From F23-D06 sp045600525 (GTDB lineage: Bacteria; Bacteroidota; Bacteroidia; Bacteroidales; WCHB1-69), in NCBI GenBank assembly GCA_045600525.1, contig JAZRYC010000010.1, positions 1 to 64,000 on the forward strand: DNA of 64,000 bases. The letters are read 5' to 3'. This document shows, piece after piece, positions 8,434 through 18,800 of this stretch. The position numbers and the translations under genes were made by a program. The first letter of the stretch is position 1. The number at the start of each line of letters is the position of its first letter. The notes beneath the pieces were generated by a model, which was not told the DNA's origin, did no database searches, and saw only the letters and a program-made list of their open reading frames with translations.

Positions 8434-9456
8434 ATGGAAAAAGAAGAAATGAAAACCAGCATCAATGCTGAAAAATTAAAAGTACTCAATTCCACTTTGG
8501 AGAAGTTGGAAAAAACCTTCGGCAAAGGATCCATTATGAGAATGGGAGAGACTAAAGTAGAAGAAATGGATGTGATCTCCACTGGGTCCATTGGATTGGA
8601 TACCGCGCTGGGTGTGGGCGGACTTCCCAAAGGAAGAATCATTGAAATATACGGACCGGAGTCTTCCGGTAAGACGACCTTGGCCATTCACGCGATTGCA
8701 GAGGCACAACGTCAGGGCGGTATTGCTGCTTTCATCGATGCCGAACATGCCTTTGACCGGTTCTACGCCGAAAAACTGGGCGTCAACACTTCCGATCTCC
8801 TTATTTCCCAACCCGATAATGGAGAGCAAGCCCTTGAAATTGCCGACAACCTCATCCGATCAGGCGCCATCGATATCATCGTCATCGACTCCGTGGCCGC
8901 ATTGACTCCCAAAAGTGAAATTGAAGGAGACATGGGTGATTCCAAAGTCGGTCTGCAGGCGAGACTGATGTCTCAAGCCCTCCGAAAGCTAACCGCCACC
9001 ATCAATAAAACCGGCTGCTGCTGTATATTCATCAACCAGTTGCGGGAGAAAATCGGCGTTCTCTTCGGAAATCCTGAAACGACAACCGGCGGTAACGCCT
9101 TGAAATTCTATGCATCCGTCCGTTTGGATATCCGCAGACAGGCTCAAATCAAAGACGGTGAGATGTCCATCGGAAACCACGTCAAAGTAAAAGTGGTGAA
9201 AAACAAAGTCGCTCCCCCATTCCGTCAGGCAGAATTCGACATCATGTACGGTGAAGGCATCTCCAAGACAGGCGAAATCATCGACCTCGGCGTGGAATAC
9301 GACATCATCAAGAAATCCGGCTCATGGTTTTCATACGGTGACAGCAAACTGGCACAAGGACGTGAAGCTGTGAAAAACGTTCTTGCCGACAATCCAGAAC
9401 TTGCTGAAGAACTGGAAACAAAAATCAGAGAAGCCATCAAAGAAAATCTCCATTAA
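8434..9456 (+). CDS. recA: Recombinase RecA
   Basis: ATP-dependent strand-exchange protein for homologous recombination. The 340-residue sequence contains Walker A GPESSGKTT (residues 74-82), Walker B-type IIVIDSVAAL, the MSQALRKL and FINQLREKIGVLFGNPETTTGG segments (loops L1/L2) and KVVKNKVAPPF. The C-terminal domain ends EAIKENLH without the long acidic tail of E. coli RecA. A second ATG lies at 8449, five codons in; 8434 is preferred as the first start after the promoter. Two tandem -7 elements precede it. Followed after six bases by a TPR lipoprotein gene, so the run through 14215 may be one operon. Confidence 0.98.
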   Translation: MEKEEMKTSINAEKLKVLNSTLEKLEKTFGKGSIMRMGETKVEEMDVISTGSIGLDTALGVGGLPKGRIIEIYGPESSGKTTLAIHAIAEAQRQGGIAAFIDAEHAFDRFYAEKLGVNTSDLLISQPDNGEQALEIADNLIRSGAIDIIVIDSVAALTPKSEIEGDMGDSKVGLQARLMSQALRKLTATINKTGCCCIFINQLREKIGVLFGNPETTTGGNALKFYASVRLDIRRQAQIKDGEMSIGNHVKVKVVKNKVAPPFRQAEFDIMYGEGISKTGEIIDLGVEYDIIKKSGSWFSYGDSKLAQGREAVKNVLADNPELAEELETKIREAIKENLH

Positions 9457-9462
9457 AAAATT

Positions 9463-10464
9463 ATGAAAAGACGCATCGTCCTAATTCTAGTCTGCGCACT
9501 TGTATGTCTTAGCGGTTGCCACAACAAAAAATACGACGGCATGCCCGAAGAACTGGCCGCCCTATGCAAGAACATCGACAGACATCCCAAAAACGCCGAG
9601 CTATACTATCAGCGGGCCGACTACTATTATCATCACAAAGACGTAGATAAGGGAATCACCGATATGCAACAGGCCATCCGGTTGCAACCCGACAGCAGCA
9701 AATACTATGTTTTGCTGTCCGACCTCTACTTTGCCCAACTGGAAACCGACCTTACCGAAGAAATGCTTCAAAAGGCCATTGAGAAACAGCCGGAGAACAA
9801 TGAGGCACGTTTAAAACTGGCTGAACTTTATTTCCATCTGCGCATGCTTGACCACTGCAACAGCACCTTGGACGAAGCATTAAAACAACAAAAGCACAAT
9901 CCCAAAGCATACCTCATCAAGTCCTTTGTTCTTAAAGAGCAGCAAGACACCACGGGATATCTGCGCATGCTTCAAATGGTCATCGACCAAGACCCCAAGG
10001 AAGTCAAGGCCTATCTGGAACTTGGGTATTTCTACCAGCAGAAGATGGACCCCATTGCAGCCTCCTACTATCAAAACGGACTCAGCGTGGATCCCAACAA
10101 TGTTGAGCTACACTACAATTTAGGGAAACTCTATCAGGACATGAATAAATTCGAAGAGGCCGAGCAGGAATACAAAACCGTCATCAAATTAGACGGCAAG
10201 CATATTCCGGCATTGAACAACCTCGGGTACATGTATCTTGACGAAAATGTGGCCAAATACGAGGACGCCGTCAAGCTGTTCACCCAGGCTATCCAGGCCA
10301 ACCCCGACTTCGTTTATTCCGTTTGCAACCGAGGAGTTGCCTACGAATACCTCGGACAATATGACAAGGCACGCAAAGACTACGAAAAAGCTTTGAAAAC
10401 CCAAACCAATTTCGAACCGGCCATTCTTGGATTGAACCGGTTGGACAAGAAACAAAGCCGCTAA
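9463..10464 (+). CDS. TPR-repeat lipoprotein
   Basis: A 333-residue protein with a lipoprotein signal (KRRIVLILVCALVCLSGC, lipobox L-S-G-C at Cys19) followed by seven to eight tetratricopeptide repeats spanning residues ~40-325 (for example AELYYQRADYYYHHKD, ARLKLAELYFHL, VELHYNLGKLYQDM, ALNNLGYMYLDE). TPR solenoids mediate protein-protein contacts; the lipid anchor places this one in the envelope. It lies between recA and ruvB with gaps of six and three bases, an association that suggests shared transcription rather than a recombination role. Homologues in Bacteroidota are generally annotated only as TPR proteins. Confidence 0.88.
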   Translation: MKRRIVLILVCALVCLSGCHNKKYDGMPEELAALCKNIDRHPKNAELYYQRADYYYHHKDVDKGITDMQQAIRLQPDSSKYYVLLSDLYFAQLETDLTEEMLQKAIEKQPENNEARLKLAELYFHLRMLDHCNSTLDEALKQQKHNPKAYLIKSFVLKEQQDTTGYLRMLQMVIDQDPKEVKAYLELGYFYQQKMDPIAASYYQNGLSVDPNNVELHYNLGKLYQDMNKFEEAEQEYKTVIKLDGKHIPALNNLGYMYLDENVAKYEDAVKLFTQAIQANPDFVYSVCNRGVAYEYLGQYDKARKDYEKALKTQTNFEPAILGLNRLDKKQSR

Positions 10465-10467
10465 GTC

Positions 10468-11493
10468 ATGAACGAGAATCTGGATCCGTCTGCAAGCCGG
10501 ATGTCTTCGGCAGACAAAGAGTTTGAAAGGGCGATTCGCCCCAATGCCTTTCAGGAATTTCAAGGGCAACAGCAGGTCATTGAAAACATCATGGTGTTCG
10601 TGCATGCCGCCAAGGCACGCGGCGAGGCATTGGACCACGTTTTACTCCACGGTCCTCCAGGTTTGGGAAAAACCACCCTATCTCATATCATTGGCAACGA
10701 AATGGGCGTGAATGTACGCTGTACTTCCGGACCCGTCATCGACAAGCCCGGTGATTTAGCGGGACTGCTCACCAATCTTGAGCCTCACGACGTGCTCTTC
10801 ATCGACGAAATTCATCGTCTTTCTCCCGTAGTAGAAGAATACCTCTATTCCGCCATGGAAGACTACAAAATCGACATCATGATTGACAGTGGCCCCAGTG
10901 CACGTAGTGTTCAAATCTCCTTGAATCCCTTCACGCTGGTTGGCGCCACCACGCGATCCGGCCTGCTCACCGCCCCACTGCGCTCCCGTTTCGGCATCAA
11001 CCTGCGTCTCCAATACTACGACGCGGAGACCCTCTGCAAAATCATCAAACGCTCGGCCTCCATCCTTGACATTCCCATCCATGATGATGCCGCATACGAA
11101 ATCGCCTCCCGTAGCAGGGGTACGCCACGTATCGCAAACCTGCTTCTTCGTCGAGTTAGAGACTTCGCGCAAATCAAGGGAGATGGAACCATCACCCTTG
11201 ACATCACCCAAATCGCCCTCACCGCCTTGAATGTGGACCGACATGGCTTGGACGAAATGGACAATCGTATTCTCAGCACTATTATTGACAAATTCAAAGG
11301 CGGTCCTGTGGGACTTACCACCATTGCCACCGCCGTCAGCGATGATCCCGGCACCATTGAGGAAGTCTATGAGCCTTTCCTCATTCAGGAAGGTTATCTT
11401 ATGAGAACACCAAGGGGAAGAGAGGCAACTGCCCTCGCCTATCAGCATCTCGGAAAAAACAGGCTTTCCTCCATTCAATCCGAACTTTTCTAA
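10468..11493 (+). CDS. ruvB: Holliday junction branch-migration helicase RuvB
   Basis: AAA+ motor of the RuvAB complex. The 341-residue protein has Walker A GPPGLGKTT (residues 62-70), Walker B FIDEIHRL, the sensor-1 region VGATTRSGLLTAPLRSRFG, the arginine-finger region, and the C-terminal winged helix with GGPVGLTTIATAVSDDPGTIEEVYEPFLIQEG. Start ATG is three bases after the TPR gene stop. ruvA and ruvC are not in the window. Confidence 0.98.
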   Translation: MNENLDPSASRMSSADKEFERAIRPNAFQEFQGQQQVIENIMVFVHAAKARGEALDHVLLHGPPGLGKTTLSHIIGNEMGVNVRCTSGPVIDKPGDLAGLLTNLEPHDVLFIDEIHRLSPVVEEYLYSAMEDYKIDIMIDSGPSARSVQISLNPFTLVGATTRSGLLTAPLRSRFGINLRLQYYDAETLCKIIKRSASILDIPIHDDAAYEIASRSRGTPRIANLLLRRVRDFAQIKGDGTITLDITQIALTALNVDRHGLDEMDNRILSTIIDKFKGGPVGLTTIATAVSDDPGTIEEVYEPFLIQEGYLMRTPRGREATALAYQHLGKNRLSSIQSELF

Positions 11494-11504
11494 ACAACCA
11501 TATC

Positions 11505-12290
11505 ATGAAAAAAGTAATCCTAACCCTTCTTTTGCTCTGCATAGGGTTCATCGGAATTCATGCCCAGAACATCGTCAATCCGCGGCCAAGGCACCCACAC
11601 CACAACGCCGACAACCCCGTTCCCATCAAAGATAACGGCGAAGGCGGAAGAATCAATTTCGGAATCTCTTTTGCGCCAACCTTCGACTGGATGTACACCC
11701 AGCAAGGTATGGAACGCAATGGGTTCATTGTCGGAATGCGCTATGGCGTCAATTTAAACATCAACCTCACCCATAAAAAGCATTATTACGTATCCACCGG
11801 TGTGTTTGTCGAACAACTTGGCGGAAAGGTGAAATTCGTTGACAACATACTCATTCCCATTGACAATGCCCAAATCACCAGTACGGAAATCCAACGCACC
11901 TGCCGAAGCAACTATCTCACCATACCCCTCGGCATCACGCTGAAATCAAGATCGCTCAGCAACTTCTACATCATTGGGAACGCTGGCATTTACAACAGCC
12001 TACGCTTCAGATCTACGAACACCGACACCTACAAGTTCGGCAATGAGTTATGGTCGCGACAGAAAGTCACATCCGACGATGCGGCGATGGTTAAAGAATC
12101 CGCCTACGCCGGTCTCGGATTTGAGTATTCCGTCACCAAGGATTTCAGAGCTGGTATCACCTTGAACTATTCGCACGGCCTGACCAACTATTTCAAAGGA
12201 AAGGGGCTCGCCCAAAATAGCATTACCGGTACTAACCAAAAGGCCCAGTTAGGTTATTTTGAAGTAGTACTCAACATAAACTTTTTCTAA
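11505..12290 (+). CDS. PorT-family outer-membrane beta-barrel protein
   Basis: A 261-residue protein with a cleavable signal peptide (ILTLLLLCIGFIGIHA then Gln). The mature part begins with a His/Pro-rich linker and continues as about eight amphipathic strands with the last residues VVLNINFF, a C-terminal Phe as expected for outer-membrane insertion. The fold and the IPLGI segment between strands match the PorT/outer-membrane-barrel group of Bacteroidota. True PorT (SprT) is a T9SS component, but this broad family has many members of unknown role, so T9SS function is not claimed. It follows ruvB by 11 bases. Confidence 0.7.
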   Translation: MKKVILTLLLLCIGFIGIHAQNIVNPRPRHPHHNADNPVPIKDNGEGGRINFGISFAPTFDWMYTQQGMERNGFIVGMRYGVNLNINLTHKKHYYVSTGVFVEQLGGKVKFVDNILIPIDNAQITSTEIQRTCRSNYLTIPLGITLKSRSLSNFYIIGNAGIYNSLRFRSTNTDTYKFGNELWSRQKVTSDDAAMVKESAYAGLGFEYSVTKDFRAGITLNYSHGLTNYFKGKGLAQNSITGTNQKAQLGYFEVVLNINFF

Positions 12291-12293
12291 AAG

Positions 12294-12905
12294 ATGAAAT
12301 TCATCTGTATTGCCCGCAATTACGCCGCCCATGTGGAGGAGCTGCAACACAAAATGCCGACCCAGCCTGTTTTCTTCCTCAAACAGGAAAACGCCATTAC
12401 ACGCTGCAATCGTCCCTTCTTTATTCCAGACTTCTCTCAACAGGTCGATTACGAAACGGAAATCATCGTAAAGATAAACCGCTTGGGGAAATGCATCCAA
12501 GAGAAACATGCCCATCTCTACTACGAGGAAATCGGGTTGGGGGTGGACTTTACCGCGCGCGACATACAACGCAAATGCATTGAAGAAGGCAACCCCTGGG
12601 AAATCGCAAAAGCCTTTGACGGATCCGCCGTTGTCGGCAAATTTCTTCCCAAAAGCCGATTTGCCGACGTGCAGAACATCAACTTCCACCTCCTGCTCAA
12701 CGGAGAAAAGGTACAGGAAGGCAATAGCGGCAATATGTTGTTTACCATTGACCAACTGATATCCCACGTTTCCAAATTTATGACGCTGAAAACCGGCGAC
12801 ATTCTGTTCACGGGAACTCCCGTAGGCGTAGGACCCGTACATATTAACGACCGCCTGCAAGGGTATTTGGAAGGAGAAAAACTTTTTGACTTTAACGTAA
12901 AATAA
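12294..12905 (+). CDS. Fumarylacetoacetate-hydrolase-family protein (acylpyruvase-like)
   Basis: A 203-residue single-domain FAH-fold enzyme. It begins ICIARNYAAHVEEL, the start typical of short FAH proteins, and shows the divalent-metal ligands YETEIIVKI (Glu) and GVDFTARDIQ (Asp), plus GDILFTGTPVGVGP near the end, a family hallmark. Members hydrolyse acylpyruvates or decarboxylate oxaloacetate; the exact substrate cannot be read from the sequence. Starts three bases after the PorT-like gene. Confidence 0.9.
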   Translation: MKFICIARNYAAHVEELQHKMPTQPVFFLKQENAITRCNRPFFIPDFSQQVDYETEIIVKINRLGKCIQEKHAHLYYEEIGLGVDFTARDIQRKCIEEGNPWEIAKAFDGSAVVGKFLPKSRFADVQNINFHLLLNGEKVQEGNSGNMLFTIDQLISHVSKFMTLKTGDILFTGTPVGVGPVHINDRLQGYLEGEKLFDFNVK

Positions 12906-12928
12906 TTAACGGAACTATCTCTAAGACA

Positions 12929-14215
12929 ATGCAATTAAAAATCAGACTCATCATCATGAATTTCCTCCAGTTTGCCATCTGGGGGGCCTATCTAACCTGT
13001 ATGGGACGCTATTTGGGGCCTAACGGACTGGGGCCGCACATTGGCCTATTCTATTCTGTCCAGGGCATCGTATCCATTTTCATGCCTGCTTTGCTTGGCA
13101 TTGTCGCCGACCGCTGGATTCCTGCCCAGAAAATGCTGGGTATCAGTCACGCCATTTCCGGCATCGCCATGATTGCCGCCGGTATATACGGCCTTTCCAT
13201 CGGCAGTGAAGTTCAATTCGGACACCTTTTCACATTGTACACGATAGCTGTAGCATTCTATATGCCCACCTTAGCCTTATCTAATTCGGTAGCCTACAGC
13301 GCTCTGGAAAACGCAGGATTAGATACCGTCAAGGCATTCCCGCCCATACGTGTTTTCGGAACCATCGGATTCATCTGCTCCATGTGGGCCGTTGACCTTC
13401 TCGGCTTCCAAGAAACGGCTATGCAGTTCGTAATGAGCGGCATCATCGGTATCGTACTGGCCATTTATTCCTTTACCCTCCCAAAGTGCCCAATTGTCCA
13501 AAACGCAGAGAAAAAATCCCTATCGGAAGCCTTAGGACTGAAAGCCTTCTCTCTGTTCAAAGAAAAAAGAATGGCTGTGTTTTTCATTTTTTCCATGCTT
13601 TTAGGCGTGTCGCTCCAAATAACCAACGGATTTGCCAATCCCTTTATTTCCAGCTTCGGAGCACAGCCCGAATTTGCGAACACCTTCGGCGTCAAACATG
13701 CCAACATGCTCGTATCTTTGTCCCAAATCTCCGAAACCCTATGCATCCTGCTCATTCCCTTCTGCCTAAAAAAATTCGGCATTAAGCGGGTAATGCTTAT
13801 CGCTATGTTCGCGTGGGTACTTCGCTTCGGATTGTTCGGCATCGGCAATCCAGGCAGCGGCGTTTGGCTGTTTGTGCTCTCTATGATCGTCTACGGCGTT
13901 GCCTTCGATTTCTTCAATATCAGCGGTTCCTTATTTGTAGATAAAGAAACCGACATATCCATGCGTTCCTCTGCTCAAGGCCTCTTCATGTTGATGACCA
14001 ACGGTATTGGAGCAACCATCGGCACCTTATGCGCCCAAAAGGTGGTTAATGTATTCTGCGAATGGCAGCCTTTCACCACAAACGGACAGGCCCGGGCATT
14101 CCTTGTGGGCGATTGGACTTCCGTATGGGGAATTTTTGCGGCTTACGCATTTGTTGTAGCCGTCACGTTCATCTTCGCCTTCAAATACAAAAAAGAAAAC
14201 ACGGTTCAAGCCTAG
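12929..14215 (+). CDS. MFS transporter of the nucleoside:H+ symporter (NupG/XapB) type
   Basis: A 428-residue integral membrane protein with about twelve hydrophobic helices. The opening MNFLQFAIWGAYLTCMGRYL and the RVFGTIGFICSMWAVDLL and DFFNISGSLFVDKET segments are characteristic of the nucleoside proton symporter branch of the major facilitator superfamily, which imports purine and pyrimidine nucleosides across the inner membrane. It is the last gene of the rightward run from recA and is followed by a strong terminator at 14240. Confidence 0.85.
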   Translation: MQLKIRLIIMNFLQFAIWGAYLTCMGRYLGPNGLGPHIGLFYSVQGIVSIFMPALLGIVADRWIPAQKMLGISHAISGIAMIAAGIYGLSIGSEVQFGHLFTLYTIAVAFYMPTLALSNSVAYSALENAGLDTVKAFPPIRVFGTIGFICSMWAVDLLGFQETAMQFVMSGIIGIVLAIYSFTLPKCPIVQNAEKKSLSEALGLKAFSLFKEKRMAVFFIFSMLLGVSLQITNGFANPFISSFGAQPEFANTFGVKHANMLVSLSQISETLCILLIPFCLKKFGIKRVMLIAMFAWVLRFGLFGIGNPGSGVWLFVLSMIVYGVAFDFFNISGSLFVDKETDISMRSSAQGLFMLMTNGIGATIGTLCAQKVVNVFCEWQPFTTNGQARAFLVGDWTSVWGIFAAYAFVVAVTFIFAFKYKKENTVQA

Positions 14216-14239
14216 TTTTTCAGATATATCCAACCATAG

Positions 14240-14271
14240 GGGGATGATCCAAAAGGTCATCCCCTTTTTTT
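14240..14271 (+). terminator. Intrinsic terminator after the nucleoside transporter
   Basis: GGGGATGA pairs with TCATCCCC, with an inner CC/GG pair closing an AAAA loop, followed by seven T residues. Confidence 0.93.
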
Positions 14272-14561
14272 ATCACACTAAACTAAGACCGCCCATTAAA
14301 GAACCAACAAATCAAAAACTTATCGCGCATAAAGCGCTCTAAACATAAAAAAACTTTCCACAATAAACTTTTCATAAAAAAACAACTTGCCAAACATCAG
14401 CATATATATATATTTTATATATTGCGTGCTTGTTGTTGGCAACTACCTTTATTTCTTCACATTACTTCCCTATCTAATGCAAAAGCCCTAAAATCAACAA
14501 CAATTCATATTCCTTTGTTTAAAAAATCAAAAAAATAATAATCAATTAAATACACATTTTC
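14272..14561 (+). other. AT-rich intergenic region before the giant adhesin
   Basis: About 290 bases with no ORF worth naming. TTGCCAA (14387-14393) and TTGGCAA (14436-14442) are inverted and enclose a run of alternating A/T, so a long hairpin or cruciform is possible. No clean TAnnTTTG is present; TACCTTTA at 14444 is the nearest match. It probably holds the adhesin promoter and a 5' leader. Confidence 0.5.
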
Positions 14562-15503
14562 ATGAAAAAACTTCTATTTTTTCTGCTAAGCATCTTTATG
14601 CTTGCGAACATAACCGGCTTCGCACAAACATTAAACGAAGGGTTCGAAGGAACTTCGTTCCCACCTGAAGGTTGGACTTCCATTCACGTGAGTGGAGATT
14701 TCTTTTGGGAGCAATCTACTTATGTTCAACATAGTGGAAATGCAAGTGCGTATTGGCCATCAGGTTATGTGAGAATGACAAATAACTGGTTAATAACGCC
14801 GCGTCTTACTCCTCTTGAAGGCGAAAGTCTCTCTTTTTATACTAAAAGTCGAACATATTCAAATGGGACGAATGTCTATGTGAAAGTTTCAACTACAGGG
14901 ACAGACCCCTCATCTTTTAGCACTTTACGAGATATCACAAGCGAAATCACTGATAATTGGAGTAATATCCAAATAGACTTGAGTGACTATGTGGGCCAAA
15001 ACATTTATATTGGTTTTTATGTAGAAAATCAGGGGAAAGATATTTATATCGACGACGTAACCGGTGTGAGCCTTTCTGCCATAACCTGCCCCAAACCTAC
15101 TAATCTGCTGGCATCCAACCTTACGGCGACCTCTGCCGACATTACATGGACGCCTGCAGGTTCTGCCACCTCTTGGCAGTATGTTTGTGTGACAACAAGT
15201 GCCGCCCCGCCAGATTGGAGAACTGCGGTAACGGTAACCTCTCCATCTGCATCCATTTCTGGCTTGTCTCCCACTACAAATTACGACGTTTACGTGCGTT
15301 CCTACTGCAGCGCGGAAGATCAGAGCGGAACGATGAAAGTGTCTTTTAAACACTGTGTCCTTCATCAATCAATATCCCCTTTGCTGAGAATTTCAGTTCC
15401 CTTTCCGGTGACCTGCCAGATTGCTGGGATAATTCAGAAGGTACATCAACAGAAAGCTATAGATGGAAATCTCACTTCTATGGTTATGAGCAATATGGAT
15501 TGA
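14562..15503 (+). CDS. N-terminal piece of the giant adhesin (ends early by frameshift)
   Basis: Residues 1-22 are a signal peptide (LLFFLLSIFMLANITGFA then Gln). Residues ~23-174 form a cleaved-adhesin / choice-of-anchor-J domain (LNEGFEG, FPPEGWTS, WLITPRL, IYIGFYV, IYIDDV), and ~177-260 a fibronectin type III domain. From codon 263 (AAA at 15348-15350) the frame changes: the remaining 50 residues have no similarity to the paralogous module. Adding one A at this run restores the sequence pattern seen in the intact copy around 19420-19600 (IPFAENF, DCWDNSEG, GYEQYGL) and joins the 15500-25771 frame. As read, the product would be a 313-residue secreted two-domain protein. A genuine mutation, phase variation or a base-calling error are all possible. 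Confidence 0.7.
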   Translation: MKKLLFFLLSIFMLANITGFAQTLNEGFEGTSFPPEGWTSIHVSGDFFWEQSTYVQHSGNASAYWPSGYVRMTNNWLITPRLTPLEGESLSFYTKSRTYSNGTNVYVKVSTTGTDPSSFSTLRDITSEITDNWSNIQIDLSDYVGQNIYIGFYVENQGKDIYIDDVTGVSLSAITCPKPTNLLASNLTATSADITWTPAGSATSWQYVCVTTSAAPPDWRTAVTVTSPSASISGLSPTTNYDVYVRSYCSAEDQSGTMKVSFKHCVLHQSISPLLRISVPFPVTCQIAGIIQKVHQQKAIDGNLTSMVMSNMD

Positions 15504-15832
15504 TATTTAATTCCTGTTATAACCCTAGAGGCAATACTAATTTGTTGGCAACGCCCGCGATTCATCTTTCCGCACCGTCTCAACTTACCTTCATGTATAA
15601 AAATCCTATGGGTGGAGACTTCTCTATATTGATTTCCAATGATGGTGGAGCTACTAAACAGACGTTAGCCTCTGACTTAACTAACACTGATACTTGGACA
15701 GAAAAAACTATTCTTTTGACTGATTACACTAATGATGACGTTATCCTATACTTTAAAGGCACTTCCAATTATAATTGGACATCCGGCGATTCCTATATCT
15801 ATTTGGATAACGTTTTGGTGGATACTACGCCT
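15084..15832 (+). repeat. Adhesin module L, copy 1 (FN3 + J domain), carries the frameshift
   Basis: 749 bases homologous to 19172-19909 (shared phrases such as YCSAEDQSG, HLSAPSQLTFMYKNP, GDFSILISN, LLTDYTNDDV). Length is not a multiple of three because of one missing A at 15348-15350. Confidence 0.85.
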
Positions 15833-18800
15833 AACTGCGTGAACCCTATAGACCTTGTCGCTTCTGAACCCACAACCTCCTCCGTAAAATTGGCTTGGAC
15901 GGACAAGAACGAAACACCGGCGAACAGCTATACCGTGGCCTACGGCTCCGTCGCAACCTTTGACTTAGAAGACCCGACAACGTATTCCACTACAACGGCC
16001 AATACCAATCCGTTTACGCTGACAGACCTAAACGCTTATACTAATTATAAGTTTGCCGTGCGTGCCAACTGCGGCGGCAATGAATATAGCGAGTGGTCTG
16101 AAACGGCAAGAGCGCAAACCAAATTAACACCCTCCGACTGCGACCCCGCCTCCTACCGACAGTTTGTCTTAGGAACAGGATCTTCTGCTGCCAATACTAT
16201 CCCGGGATATATGGTTGCGAGCTTCTCAAAAGGTAATTCTTGGACGATCTATCCCGCTTCGGAATTGATAGCAAATGATGTTTATGACGGTCTCGTCAAA
16301 GGTGTGGCCTATCAAGCCACCACAACCGCTTCGGTGGAAAGCATCAAGATCTATATGGCCAACACGGATATGACATCATTCTCAAACCCTTCCGATACGA
16401 TTAGCCGAAACGACATGACCTTGGTATATAGTGGTCCTGTTGATTTTGCAGCCAACGAGTGGACGGAGATTGCCTTCAATAACGCATTCTCCTACGATGG
16501 ACATAGCAATATCGTCATCCTGTTTTGCCGCGAATCTGCTATACCCAACGATATCTCTTGTTATTACACAATAGCCGATTTAACACCAACTTTTTGTTAC
16601 TCCAAAAGTGGTACTCGTTTGGCATCACATACATTAGATGTTCGCCCGAATACTCGTTTCACCATGTGTGTGAATGAACCTTCTTGCTTCAAAGTAGAAG
16701 AAATTTCGGCCGATAGTATTAGATCCACGTCTATTGATTTGTCTTGGAAAGACACACGTAACACCGGCGCTTCCTACACTGTGGAATATGGCTTAGCTGG
16801 CTTCACTCAGGGTGAAGGTACGGTGGTTTCCAATATCAATACTCTGCATACAACAATTGAAAACCTTTCACCGGCTACGAATTATGACTTCTACGTTACC
16901 CCTAACTGCGGCAGTTCAGATAATGGTGAGTCCAAAATGTTGTCTGTTTCCACTATTTACGGATTCCCATTTAGTGAAACCTTTGAAACCTCAGACCTCC
17001 CCGCCGACTGGACTCGCCTGAGCGGTGATACGGCAAATCCCGTCAGCACAACAAGTGGCTGGGTTTCAAGCAATATTGCCTTAGACGACTATCATTTCAA
17101 GATAAATATTTATAATACTGACAAATACTGGCTGGTAACTCCTAACATAGATTTGACAGATGCTACTTCTGCAGAATTAACCTTTGACATGGCTGTGACA
17201 GCTTATAACTTTACAGCTCGTCCTTCCGGAATCGGAGCAGATTCCGATGACAGGTTTATGGTGATTGTTTCTACCGACGGTGGTCAGACCTGGGACAAAA
17301 CCAATGCTACTACCTGGGGCTATGGTTATTGGAATAATACTGACTATGACCTCACAGTTGTTTCAAATACTGGCGATTATGTTAAAGTGCCTTTGGATAG
17401 TTATATCGGCGGTACGGTGATGATTGCCTTCTATGGTGCTTCCACAACCCCTGGCAGTGACTTTGACATCCATGTGGATAATGTGAAAGTGGCTCCTGCT
17501 TCAAACTGCTTGAAACCCATAGACCTCATCGCTTCTGAGCCCTCACCCTCTTCTATAAATTTGGCTTGGACGGACCAGGACGAAACACCATCGGGCCACT
17601 ATACCGTGGCCTACGGCCCCGCTGAGACCTTTGACTTAGAAGACCAGACAACGTATTCCACTACAACGGCCAACACCAATCCGTTTACGCTGACAGGCCT
17701 AAACGCTTATACTAATTATAAGTTTGCCGTGCGCGCCAACTGCGGCAACAATGAATATAGCGAGTGGTCTGCAACGATAAAAGCGCTAACAACACCCGAC
17801 TGCGACCCCGCCGCCTACCAACAGTTTGTCTTAGGAACAGAATCTTATTTATCCTTTAATATCCCGGGAAATATGGCTGCGGACTGCCCGAAAGCTGATT
17901 CTTGGACGATTTATCCCGCTTCGGAATTGATAGCAAATAATGCTTATGAGGGTCTTGTCAAAGGTGTAGCCTATCAAGCCATCACAACCGCTTCGGTGGA
18001 AAGTATCAAGATCTATATGGCCAACACGAATAAGACATCATTCTCAAGCTCTTCCGATACGATTAGCCGAAACGACATGACCTTGGTATATAGTGGTCCT
18101 GTTGATTTTGTGGCCAACGAGTGGACGGAGATTGCCTTTGATAACGCATTCTCCCACGATGGACATAGCAGTATCGCCCTCCTGTTTTGCCGCGAATCCG
18201 CTGTAACCACCTATATCAGTTTTAGTTACACATCTGTTTCATCATCAAGTGTGTATTACTACCCATTATCTAATGGCTCTCATTTTGCATCTACAGCATC
18301 TAATCGCCCGAATACTCGTTTCACCATGTGTGTGGAGGAACCTTCATGCTTCCCAGTGGACGAAATTTCGGCCGATAATATTTCATCCACGTCTCTTAAT
18401 TTGTCTTGGAAAGACACACGTAACGCCGGCGCTTCCTATACTGTGGAATATGGCTTGGCCGGCTTCACTCAGGGTGAAGGTACGGTGGTTTCCAATATCA
18501 ATACTTTGCATACAACAATTGAAAACCTTTCACCGGCTACGAATTATGACTTCTACGTTACCCCTAACTGCGGCAGTTCAGATAATGGTATTTCTCGTAT
18601 GTCGTCTGTTTCTACTATTTACGCATTCCCATTCAGTGAAACCTTTGAAACCTCAGCCATCCTCCCTACAGACTGGACTCGCCTGAGCGGTGCGGCTTTT
18701 GTTGCTACAGATCCCGTCAGCGCAACAAGTGGCTGGGTACCAAGCAATATTGCCTTAGACGGCTATCATTTCAAGATAAATATTTATTATACTGACAAAT

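Noticed and set aside
12249..12860. 203-codon open frame on the minus strand
   Set aside because: Antisense to the FAH-family gene 12294-12905, which has clear family motifs.
15345..15353. Programmed -1 ribosomal frameshift at TTTTAAAC in the adhesin
   Set aside because: The zero-frame codons are TCT TTT AAA CAC; a -1 slip before AAA would bring TAA into frame, and slipping on AAA gives a TAA mismatch. A missing A is the simpler explanation.
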